A DNA stretch of 64,000 nt, from assembly GCF_003367705.1 (NCBI RefSeq), contig NZ_CP031425.1, positions 2,046,001 to 2,110,000 of the forward strand, in the 5' to 3' direction. Positions 57,788 to 64,000 of the stretch are shown in pieces; the stretch's first letter is position 1; the number at the start of each line of letters is the position of its first letter. The notes beneath the pieces are model-generated. The model was not told the DNA's origin, made no database searches, and worked only from the letters and a program-made list of their open reading frames with translations. Both the position numbers and the translations under genes were made by a program. Origin of the DNA: Microbacterium foliorum. Its GTDB lineage: Bacteria; Actinomycetota; Actinomycetes; Actinomycetales; Microbacteriaceae.

Positions 57788-57793
57788 TACGGT
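57788..57793 (+). promoter_or_regulatory. -10 hexamer of the flavin reductase gene
   Basis: TACGGT is 6 nt before ATG 57800. The intervening TGAGGG would be too close to the ATG for a ribosome-binding site. Confidence 0.45.
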
Positions 57794-57799
57794 TGAGGG

Positions 57800-58384
57800 A
57801 TGCCCGTTCTGCAGCTCCCCGTCATCTCATGCAGCCTTGACCCGACGAGCAAGAGCAGAAGCCTCGCTGCCGCGAGCAGCGGGATGCTGCGTGAACTGGG
57901 GCACCGGTCGAGCGTCGTCGATCTCGCCGACTACGGGCTGCCTGCCTTCGACAACGACCGGATATTCGACAGCGACGGCTTTGCGGCGCTCCATGACGTG
58001 ATCAGTTCCGCCGACGGCATCGTGTTGGCGTTCCCGATCTACAACTGGGCACCGGCGGCGACAGTGAAGTCGCTGATCGAAGCGACGGGGGCGACGGGCG
58101 AGAACGGCAGAGTCGCCGCCTGGTTCGACAAGGTGGTCACATTCGTGTGCGCGGCCGGTCTGCCTCACAGCTACATGGCGACGGGTGCGCTCGGACAGTC
58201 GCTCATGCTCGACTTCAAATGCGTCATCAATCCCTACACCGCCTACATCTCGGAAAGAGATTGGGAGCCGTCACAACAGCTGAAGATCGATCGGACCGCC
58301 CGGTTGTCCAAGACGATGACGGTGCACGCGGAGCTCTCAGACCTGCTCTCCGCACGCGGCTATCGCTCAGGCTGGGAGGTCTGA
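57800..58384 (+). CDS. NADPH-dependent FMN reductase-family flavoprotein
   Basis: A 194-residue flavodoxin-fold protein. The FMN phosphate loop is SCSLDPTSKSRSLAAA near residue 10, and IVLAFPIYNWAPAATVKSLI near residue 74 is the second flavin-contact segment characteristic of the family. Such proteins reduce FMN, quinones or azo compounds with NAD(P)H. The in vivo substrate is unknown. It stands alone and converges with a HIT gene 46 nt away. Confidence 0.88.
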   Translation: MPVLQLPVISCSLDPTSKSRSLAAASSGMLRELGHRSSVVDLADYGLPAFDNDRIFDSDGFAALHDVISSADGIVLAFPIYNWAPAATVKSLIEATGATGENGRVAAWFDKVVTFVCAAGLPHSYMATGALGQSLMLDFKCVINPYTAYISERDWEPSQQLKIDRTARLSKTMTVHAELSDLLSARGYRSGWEV

Positions 58385-58430
58385 CGCGTCGACGACGTGT
58401 TCGCGGATCAGCCGCAGGCCTCGGCCGCCG

Positions 58431-58910
58431 CTACCGCTCAGTCGAGAATCCCGACGACGCCCACGCCCGCTGGAGCGCGGCGAGCGCGGTATCGAACGCA
58501 TCCGGAGCGAGGTACGTCGGGCCGTCTGCGATGTTCACAGTGCGGAGAGGATCATCGGTCGCGTGCTGAGGGAGCAGGTGACAGTGCAGGTGTGGCATCC
58601 GGTGGCCCATGACGAGATAGTCGATCCTCTTCGATCGGAGCACCTCGTCGATGGCGCGCCCCGCGCGCTGCACGTCCGCCCAGAAGGCGGACAGCTGCGC
58701 CGGAGACAGTTCCGACATGTCCACGACGTGTTCTCTAAGGATCACCAGGCAGTATCCGGCGTGATGCTGATTGCGAGCGAGCCGCACATGACTGGTTTCC
58801 GTGGTGGCGATGAGAGCACTGTGATCGTTTGCCGGCAGGTGCGCGTCAGCGCACATACCGCACTGCTCCGCCGCTGCCAGCGCCGCCCATTCGTCTTCCG
58901 ACCACCACAT
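58431..58910 (-). CDS. HIT-family protein (second copy)
   Basis: A 159-residue histidine-triad protein. The catalytic HLHCHLLP is near residue 108. CGMCADAHLPAND near residue 17 resembles the zinc- or substrate-binding start of a different HIT branch from the protein at 25723. ATG 58910 has TACGGT 7 nt upstream (58923-58918), supporting it over a longer in-frame start at 58979. It may hydrolyse nucleotide conjugates; the substrate is unknown. Confidence 0.88.
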   Translation of the reverse strand: MWWSEDEWAALAAAEQCGMCADAHLPANDHSALIATTETSHVRLARNQHHAGYCLVILREHVVDMSELSPAQLSAFWADVQRAGRAIDEVLRSKRIDYLVMGHRMPHLHCHLLPQHATDDPLRTVNIADGPTYLAPDAFDTALAALQRAWASSGFSTER

Positions 58911-58978
58911 GGCTCCCACCGTAAGCGATCGCCTTCGGCTGGCGGATGGCATCACGGCAGATGCTCGGGGGGTCACCA

Positions 58979-58984
58979 TAGGCT
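58979..58984 (+). promoter_or_regulatory. -10 hexamer of the gene at 58991
   Basis: TAGGCT is 6 nt before GTG 58991, so the GTG rather than the ATG at 58994 is the likely leaderless start. Confidence 0.45.
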
Positions 58985-58990
58985 TCGGAC

Positions 58991-59923
58991 GTGATGCCGA
59001 TCTCCGACCACCCCCAGCGACGGCAGGTCAGGATCGCCGGCGGCATGTTGGCAGGCGCAACGGCGATCGTCATCGCGGTCATCACCGTCGATCGACTCTC
59101 CGCAGGCGCTGCATCCGTGCTCCTCGGTCCCCTCGACGACCAGATCATCCTCAGCGCGTCGATGCTGATCGCCTCACTCGCTCTGGTGATGGGCCTGTGG
59201 GGCGTCTCGTCGCCGACCTGGATGCTGCCGCTCAAGATACTCGGGCTCCTCGGGGCGGTGGTCACCGTCCTCGGAGCGGGGGTCTTCACGCAGGAGGGTC
59301 TGTTCATCGCCTCACCGGTGGGCCGCACCTCGAGGGACGACGCCCATGAGCCGTTCTCCGAGGGCGACTACACCGTCACGACGACGGACGGCACCCTGAC
59401 CGTCGAATACGGCGTGGATGGCGGGGGCCCGACCGCCACGCTCTCGCTCCCCGTGATCGTGGATCGCGTGCCGAGCTGCGGGTATGCACCCACCAGCCTG
59501 GACACTCGGCCGGGGTCCACGGAGCCGACGACGCCGACCGAGGTTCTCACCCCGACGTCGGTGGACGCGGCGATCGATCAGCTTCCCGACGACTCGCTCG
59601 CCGCCACGGCAGGGACACCCGTCGATGCGTCGGGCACCCCGATCGGCGCGTCGACAGCGGAGCGCAGTCTCGTTCCCTGTGTCGACGGGTCAGGCGTGCA
59701 GCATCACGTCGATCTCGAGTTCCGCACGGATGACAACGCGACGTCGGTTGCTCAGATCCTCGGCGTCTGGGACGACGCAGGGTATGAGCCGGACAGAGCA
59801 ATGCAGGAGGACATCCGCTACAGCGAGACGGGCCCGGTCGCACGCCTGACCATGCGCGATACGACGAGCATCGACGGGTTCGTGCGCATGACGATCACCT
59901 CGGCGTGTGTGCCCGCACAGTAG
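58991..59923 (+). CDS. Membrane-anchored extracellular protein of unknown function
   Basis: A 310-residue protein with three N-terminal hydrophobic helices (about 17-38, 50-70 and 76-98) and then a large, Thr/Asp-rich domain that should lie outside the membrane. That domain contains cysteines near residues 160, 230 and at the C-terminal ITSACVPAQ. No known domain is recognised. It is slightly different in style from neighbouring enzymes and may be an envelope protein. Confidence 0.65.
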   Translation: MMPISDHPQRRQVRIAGGMLAGATAIVIAVITVDRLSAGAASVLLGPLDDQIILSASMLIASLALVMGLWGVSSPTWMLPLKILGLLGAVVTVLGAGVFTQEGLFIASPVGRTSRDDAHEPFSEGDYTVTTTDGTLTVEYGVDGGGPTATLSLPVIVDRVPSCGYAPTSLDTRPGSTEPTTPTEVLTPTSVDAAIDQLPDDSLAATAGTPVDASGTPIGASTAERSLVPCVDGSGVQHHVDLEFRTDDNATSVAQILGVWDDAGYEPDRAMQEDIRYSETGPVARLTMRDTTSIDGFVRMTITSACVPAQ

Positions 59924-59980
59924 GCCTGCCGCCGCGCTTCCTTGCCGCCGACGGCGATCGACCACTCTGGTGCAGCGAGC

Positions 59981-61348
59981 TCACTCCCCCGCACCCGTCG
60001 AGGAGCCGAGCTCGAACGGATGTGTGAGCCGCCACCACTCGGTGGGCGGGTCGATGCGGCCCTTGATCACCACGGGAGCGGTGACGGTGTTGGGGCCGGC
60101 CGTCCAGGTGATGGTGCCCACGACCTCTCCGTCGCGGTACGTGACGGGGCGACCGATATCGGTCGTCATCTCGATGGGCGTGTCCGACCAGGTGAGGATC
60201 GACGCACCCTCGCCCAGGACGAGCGTTGCGGTCGACCCCCAGGGGGTCGACAGGGATCCCACCTCCTGGCCCTCCTCCGCGACGAACACGTCGTGAAATC
60301 CGGAGCGGATGCCGTCGAGTGCCGCGATCACGGCGGCGTTCAGCGAGGCTCGTGACAACTCCCCCAGGATGACGCCGGTGACCTCGAGCGGATCGACCGC
60401 GCCGACATCCAGGGTCGCCGTGTAGAGCAGGTTGTGCCTGCCCTCGCCGAGGTTCCCCGTCTTCAGCCCCGTGATTCCGGCGGTGCCGAGGAGGGCGTTG
60501 GTGTTGACGAGCTGACCGCCGCCGGGGACCGAGACCGACGGTTTCGCGACGATCCGCGCGATCACCGGATGTGCCGCGGCGATCTTCGCGATGGACAGCA
60601 GGTCGGCAGGAGTGCTCGTGTTGCTCGGACTGATGCCCGTCGGTTCCGTGACCGTCGTCCCGGTGAGCCCGTGGGTCGCGAGCCAGTCTCGGGTGGCGCC
60701 GAGGAACGCGGCCTGCGATCCGAAGATCCGTGATGACAGCGCCTCGGCGTAGTTGCTCGCGGAGGGCACGAGCATGACGGCCAGGGCGTCGTGCAGCGAC
60801 ATCGACGTACCCGTCGGCATGGGGGCGATCGTCGCGCCCTGCACGTAGTACGCGTCGTAGAGGTCGTGGTCGGCCTTGTCGAACGTGATGGTCGGCCCCG
60901 GATCGTACGCATCGGCGAGCGGCACCTTCTCGAGGATGACGAGAGCGGTGATGAGCTTGGTGATGCTCGCGATCGGAAGCGGCTCCCCCGTCCCCGTCGC
61001 CGCCCAGGTCCCGCTTGCCGTCTCGCCGAGATAGGCGTCAGCGCCGGCGACGCTGATCGCCGACGCGGCAGCGGTCGATGTGACGGGAGCGACCGGATCA
61101 CTGACGGGAATTGGGGGGAATCGGGTCGACACCGAGGTGGCACCCACCGGCGCCGTGAGCGCCCACCCGACGTAACCGCCGGTGACGGCCAGCAACAGCA
61201 CCAGGCAGACGGCGGTGACGATGAGCCCTCGCCGGCGGCGTCCCCGGCGAACGCCGGGATCGATCGGATCCCCGGCGAACTCCTGCTCGTGCGTCATGAG
61301 GTCCGCGAAGTCGGACAGATCATCCACCGGCTGATCACGTGCCGTCAT
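59981..61348 (-). CDS. Serine-type D-Ala-D-Ala carboxypeptidase (low-molecular-weight PBP)
   Basis: A 455-residue penicillin-binding protein. A cytoplasmic N-terminus is followed by a single basic-flanked transmembrane helix (about 42-62), so the catalytic domain is extracytoplasmic. The active-site serine is in ASITKLITA (SxxK) near residue 130, SASNYAEA (SxN) near residue 200 and GLKTGNLG (KTG) near residue 300. It trims pentapeptide side chains of peptidoglycan. ATG 61348 has GAGGGG 8 nt upstream. The N-terminal domain is longer than in DacA. Confidence 0.9.
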   Translation of the reverse strand: MTARDQPVDDLSDFADLMTHEQEFAGDPIDPGVRRGRRRRGLIVTAVCLVLLLAVTGGYVGWALTAPVGATSVSTRFPPIPVSDPVAPVTSTAAASAISVAGADAYLGETASGTWAATGTGEPLPIASITKLITALVILEKVPLADAYDPGPTITFDKADHDLYDAYYVQGATIAPMPTGTSMSLHDALAVMLVPSASNYAEALSSRIFGSQAAFLGATRDWLATHGLTGTTVTEPTGISPSNTSTPADLLSIAKIAAAHPVIARIVAKPSVSVPGGGQLVNTNALLGTAGITGLKTGNLGEGRHNLLYTATLDVGAVDPLEVTGVILGELSRASLNAAVIAALDGIRSGFHDVFVAEEGQEVGSLSTPWGSTATLVLGEGASILTWSDTPIEMTTDIGRPVTYRDGEVVGTITWTAGPNTVTAPVVIKGRIDPPTEWWRLTHPFELGSSTGAGE

Positions 61349-61563
61349 AGAGAGCCCCTCATCGCGCCCCACCTGTCGCTCGCAATCGTCCGAAAAGGCC
61401 ATCATCGCGCATCCGCGCGGCCTCCGGTATCGGCCGTTCGGGGGACAAAACCCGACGCACGGCGGGCGATGACGGGTGACGACGACGCCGTGCCCCATCC
61501 CCTACTCTGGTGGCTATCGCGAAACCCGGCCGCACGGCGGGTTGCGAACCGAGGAGGAACACG

Positions 61564-61779
61564 ATGGGCATCGCATTCCCGTCCGGCTCGATCTCTGTCA
61601 CGACCACGACAGGCGACACCGTCATCCTGCGCATCTGCGACCTGTGCGGTGCGACCGTCATCGACGCGGAAGACACCGATCTCGCATTCCACAAGCGCTG
61701 GCACCGGATGACAGGATCCGGCAACTGGGTCGACCCCGCGACGGGCACCATCCACGGCCCCGGCAGCCTTCCTCGCTAA
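61564..61779 (+). CDS. Small protein with C2H2-like zinc-binding pattern
   Basis: A 71-residue protein from ATG 61564, preceded by GAGGAGGA. ILRICDLCGATVIDAEDTDL, then AFHKRWHRM (about 20-48), gives a C-x2-C...H-x3-H set that could bind one zinc. No family is recognised with certainty; similar short zinc-ribbon proteins are common in Microbacteriaceae. The 215-nt region upstream, divergent from the carboxypeptidase, has TACTCT at 61502 as a possible -10 box and little else. Confidence 0.7.
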   Translation: MGIAFPSGSISVTTTTGDTVILRICDLCGATVIDAEDTDLAFHKRWHRMTGSGNWVDPATGTIHGPGSLPR

Positions 61780-61957
61780 AGACCATCAGACGCCCGCAAC
61801 CGCTCTGTCGCCTCGACGCAGGAGTTGCCGATGGCTCACGGCGTTCTGACCTGAGAATGGCGCGTCGACGCACGTCTGACGGACAAGATCGCGGCGAAAT
61901 CTGCCAGAGGTCGACCGCAGGCACTCGCGCCGCCGGCTCCGATGCCATGATCGGAAA

Positions 61958-62329
61958 ATGCGCCGATCCGAAGAACTCGATCACGCCGTGGACGTCTACT
62001 TCCGCGGCATCTACAACTGCGATGTCACGCTTCTCGACCAGGTGTTCCACCCCGCGAGTTCGCTGTTCGATGTCGATGAGGGTGTGGTGACGGTCGATCC
62101 GTATCCCGCCTGGCGGCACGTCGTCGAGAACCGGGCATCTCCGGCGTCGATCGGCCAGGCGCGCGAGGAGGAGGTGCTCTCGATCGACTGGCTCTCGGAT
62201 GCCGCAGCAGTCGTGCACGTGCGACTGCGGGTGATCGACAGCATCTTCGTGGATCAGCTCTCTTTCGTCGATGGACCGCACGGGTGGCAGATCGTCGCGA
62301 AGGTGTGGCACCTGGAATCCACCCTCTAG
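61958..62329 (+). CDS. NTF2-like (lumazine-binding/SnoaL-type) protein
   Basis: A 123-residue cone-shaped-barrel protein. LDHAVDVYFRGIYNCDVTLL, then DQVFHPASSLFDVDEG, is the typical NTF2-like opening, and the C-terminal GWQIVAKVWHLE matches the putative lumazine-binding family. No catalytic role can be assigned. CATGAT lies 6 nt before the ATG. The 178 nt upstream hold no supported gene. Confidence 0.82.
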   Translation: MRRSEELDHAVDVYFRGIYNCDVTLLDQVFHPASSLFDVDEGVVTVDPYPAWRHVVENRASPASIGQAREEEVLSIDWLSDAAAVVHVRLRVIDSIFVDQLSFVDGPHGWQIVAKVWHLESTL

Positions 62330-62340
62330 GCCCCCGCCGC

Positions 62341-62381
62341 CCGCCGAGCGCTCGCCGCCCCCGTCGCCGAGCGCTCGGCGG
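62341..62381. terminator. Bidirectional hairpin at the comEA end of the accessory segment
   Basis: CCGCCGAGCGCTCG (62341-62354) pairs perfectly with CGAGCGCTCGGCGG (62368-62381). The right part also contains the 16-bp palindrome CGCCGAGCGCTCGGCG. It separates the convergent NTF2-like gene and comEA. No U-run is present. Confidence 0.6.
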
Positions 62382-62392
62382 CGGTTCGCACA

Positions 62393-62992
62393 TCACACCC
62401 TCACCCCGTCTCGAATGCCCGCGAGGAGCTTCTCACCGATGCCGGGTACGGCGAGCAGGTCGTCGACGGACTGGAATCGGCCGTTGTCCTCCCGCCAGGC
62501 GATGATTCGTTCGGCCAGCGCGGGGCCGATCCGCGGCAGTGTCTCCAACGCGGCCTGATCGGCAGCGTTCAGATCGACGAGACCGTCATCAGGGCCTGTC
62601 GCGCCCGGCTCAGCCCCCGTCGCACCGATGGCCGGAACGACGATCTGCTCCCCGTCGGAGAGCACCCTGGCAAGATTCACCGCCGCCAGGTCGGCGGCGT
62701 CGGTCGTTCCTCCTGCCGCGGCGATCGCGTCGACGAGACGCGAATCGACATCGAGCACGTAGAGTCCGGGAACCTCCACGGCGCCGAGCACATGGACGTA
62801 CAGCTCGCCCGAGGAACCGGCGTCGATCGCGGCATCCGTCGCCAGCGGCACCGATTCGGTCGGAGGCGCCTGCCCCCGCATCAGCCCGAGCCCCACCGCG
62901 ACGGAGAGCACGACGAGCGCGACGACGATCGCGGCGCCCACACTCAGGCGGAGCACCCGGGGACGGGGCGACGCGGCGGGCGGATCTGGCAT
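62393..62992 (-). CDS. comEA: ComEA-type DNA-binding competence protein
   Basis: A 199-residue protein with one N-terminal transmembrane helix (about 15-37), an SLBB domain (about 64-120, including VHVLGAVEVPGLYVLD) and a C-terminal helix-hairpin-helix pair (LVDLNAADQAALETLPRIGP near residue 138 and LLAVPGIGEKLLAGI near residue 180). It binds incoming double-stranded DNA for delivery to ComEC. All domains look intact. It is preceded by leuS, but comEC does not follow; 12.65 kb of other genes intervene. Confidence 0.93.
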   Translation of the reverse strand: MPDPPAASPRPRVLRLSVGAAIVVALVVLSVAVGLGLMRGQAPPTESVPLATDAAIDAGSSGELYVHVLGAVEVPGLYVLDVDSRLVDAIAAAGGTTDAADLAAVNLARVLSDGEQIVVPAIGATGAEPGATGPDDGLVDLNAADQAALETLPRIGPALAERIIAWREDNGRFQSVDDLLAVPGIGEKLLAGIRDGVRV

Positions 62993-63029
62993 TCCGCAAC
63001 GCTAGGGGCGCGGGCGGTCACCCCTGACG

Positions 63030-63074
63030 CATCCGGCCGCTCTGCGTGAGGAACCCACGGAGAGCGGCCGGATG
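63030..63074 (-). terminator. Hairpin downstream of leuS
   Basis: CATCCGGCCGCTCT (63030-63043) pairs perfectly with AGAGCGGCCGGATG (63061-63074). The 17-nt loop contains a smaller CGTG/CACG pairing. It lies between leuS and comEA; there is no U-run, so termination may be partial. Confidence 0.55.
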
Positions 63075-63113
63075 TGCAGAGCGAGAGCCCTGAGGAAGAA
63101 CGCGTGTGGCTGG

Positions 63114-64000
63114 TCAGCCCTTGACGACGATGCTGACGATCTTGGGCGCGCGCACGACGACCTTGACGATCTCCCGATCGCCGATCGAGCGGATCACGCG
63201 CTCGTCCGCACGGGCGAGCGCTTCGAGGTCCGCCTCGCCGATACGGGCCGGCACCTCGAGCTGCGCACGCACCTTGCCACCCACCTGCACGACCGCCGTC
63301 ACCGTGTCCTCGACGAGGAGCGCGGGGTCGGCCGAGCGCCAGGCGACGAGGCCCACCGAGGGCTCGTGCCCGAGGATCTCCCACATCTCCTCCGCCGTGT
63401 GCGGGGCGATGAGGTCGAGCATCACCGCAAGGGTCTCCGCCGCTTCGCGGACCGCCGGATCGGCCGCGCCTGCCGCACCGTCGATGGTCTTGCGGGTGAT
63501 GTTCGCGAGCTCCATCAGACGCGCGACGAGCACGTTGAACTTGGTCTGCTCGACGAGCGCCGGGGCTTCGGAGAGCAGCTTGTGCGTGGCGCGTCGCAGG
63601 GCGGCGTCGCCGCCGGCGAAGACCACATCGACCGGGCTCGCGACCTCGTTGGCGATGCGCAGCGCGCGTGCCAGGAACTTCTGAGCACCCGTGGTCGAGA
63701 CGTCTGCCCAGTCCTTGTCGTCCTCCACCGGGCCTGCGAACGCGAGACCGACACGCAGCGCATCGGCGCCATAGGCGTCGAGCTCCTCCTCGAACAGCAC
63801 CAGGTTGCCCTTGCTCTTCGACATCTTCGCGCCGTCGAGCAGGACCATGCCCTGGTTGATGAGGTTCGAGAACGGCTCTGTGAAGTCGATCAGGCCCATG
63901 TCGAACAGCACCTTGGTGATGAAGCGCGCGTAGAGCAGGTGCAGGATGGCGTGCTCGACGCCGCCGATGTAGGAGTCGACCGGCGACCAGCGAGCCGCCT
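63114..64000 (-). CDS. leuS: Leucyl-tRNA synthetase, C-terminal part (5' end outside window)
   Basis: The frame stays open to the right edge, giving 294 C-terminal residues. The enzyme charges tRNA-Leu. WSPVDSYIGGVEHAILHLLY begins the visible part, and the class-I motif KMSKSKGN is about 55 residues in, followed by the anticodon-binding domain and a C-terminal appendage that ends at VKG. leuS upstream of comEA is the normal actinobacterial order. An apparent ATG at 63911 is internal. Confidence 0.96.
   Translation of the reverse strand, partial: AARWSPVDSYIGGVEHAILHLLYARFITKVLFDMGLIDFTEPFSNLINQGMVLLDGAKMSKSKGNLVLFEEELDAYGADALRVGLAFAGPVEDDKDWADVSTTGAQKFLARALRIANEVASPVDVVFAGGDAALRRATHKLLSEAPALVEQTKFNVLVARLMELANITRKTIDGAAGAADPAVREAAETLAVMLDLIAPHTAEEMWEILGHEPSVGLVAWRSADPALLVEDTVTAVVQVGGKVRAQLEVPARIGEADLEALARADERVIRSIGDREIVKVVVRAPKIVSIVVKG

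Noticed and set aside
49742..62392. Prophage or integrative element between comEC and comEA
   Set aside because: No integrase, terminase, capsid, relaxase or attachment-site direct repeat was found, so only an accessory segment of unknown origin is claimed.

Overview
The window is high-GC actinobacterial chromosome, most likely a Microbacterium or close Microbacteriaceae relative. This rests on the gene neighbourhoods (zwf-opcA-pgl, dusB-dgt-dnaG, hrcA-dnaJ-rsmE, phoH-ybeY-hlyC-era, comEA/comEC-holA-rpsT-lepA), frequent GTG starts, and many genes with a TANNNT -10 hexamer 6-7 nt before the start codon, the pattern of leaderless mRNAs. No rRNA, CRISPR array, integrase or insertion sequence was seen. 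One tRNA (Asn) is present.

Layout. 1-3.8 kb: end of pgi, then the translationally coupled oxidative pentose-phosphate operon zwf-opcA-pgl. 3.9-6.2 kb: a DMT permease and peptide deformylase diverging from two mirrored leaderless promoters, then a Septum_form-type lipoprotein and a very strong terminator. 6.2-11.6 kb (minus): dusB-dgt-dnaG-ABC ATPase, then tRNA-Asn. 11.7-18.4 kb: glutathione peroxidase, a phosphotransferase, a FrnE-type DsbA protein, a GIY-YIG protein, two tandem P-loop paralogs, uppS, recO and a TRIC-type channel. Four clusters of one palindromic repeat family are woven through this stretch. 18.4-26.1 kb: leuA with a Leu-rich leader peptide, a lipoprotein, a quinone oxidoreductase, era, hlyC/corC, ybeY, phoH and a HIT protein. 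26.3-29.3 kb: a fused alpha-beta glycyl-tRNA synthetase. 29.4-32.4 kb: rsmE-dnaJ-hrcA with a CIRCE operator. 32.4-37.7 kb: an esterase, hemW, DUF1990 and lepA. 37.9-43.6 kb: a complete oligopeptide-type ABC importer (two permeases, a fused double ATPase, a lipoprotein binding protein). 43.7-49.7 kb: an alpha/beta hydrolase, an MFS exporter, rpsT, holA and comEC.

49.7-62.4 kb is an accessory segment lying between comEC and comEA, genes that are normally adjacent. It carries a gene remnant, an orphan VbhA-like antitoxin, an XRE regulator coupled to an AbiEii/DUF6036-like nucleotidyltransferase, DUF805 and TIGR02569-type proteins, a winged-helix regulator with a membrane partner under a two-site palindromic operator, VanZ and PAP2 membrane proteins, lipoproteins, a flavin reductase, a second HIT protein, a D,D-carboxypeptidase and several small proteins. 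The core resumes with comEA and the 3' part of leuS, which runs off the right edge.

Strongest leads: the split comEA/comEC locus with its toxin-antitoxin-like genes; the palindromic repeat family that brackets a GIY-YIG gene and has become coding sequence at the end of one P-loop paralog; the leuA leader peptide; and the operator that overlaps a start codon at 54.97 kb.
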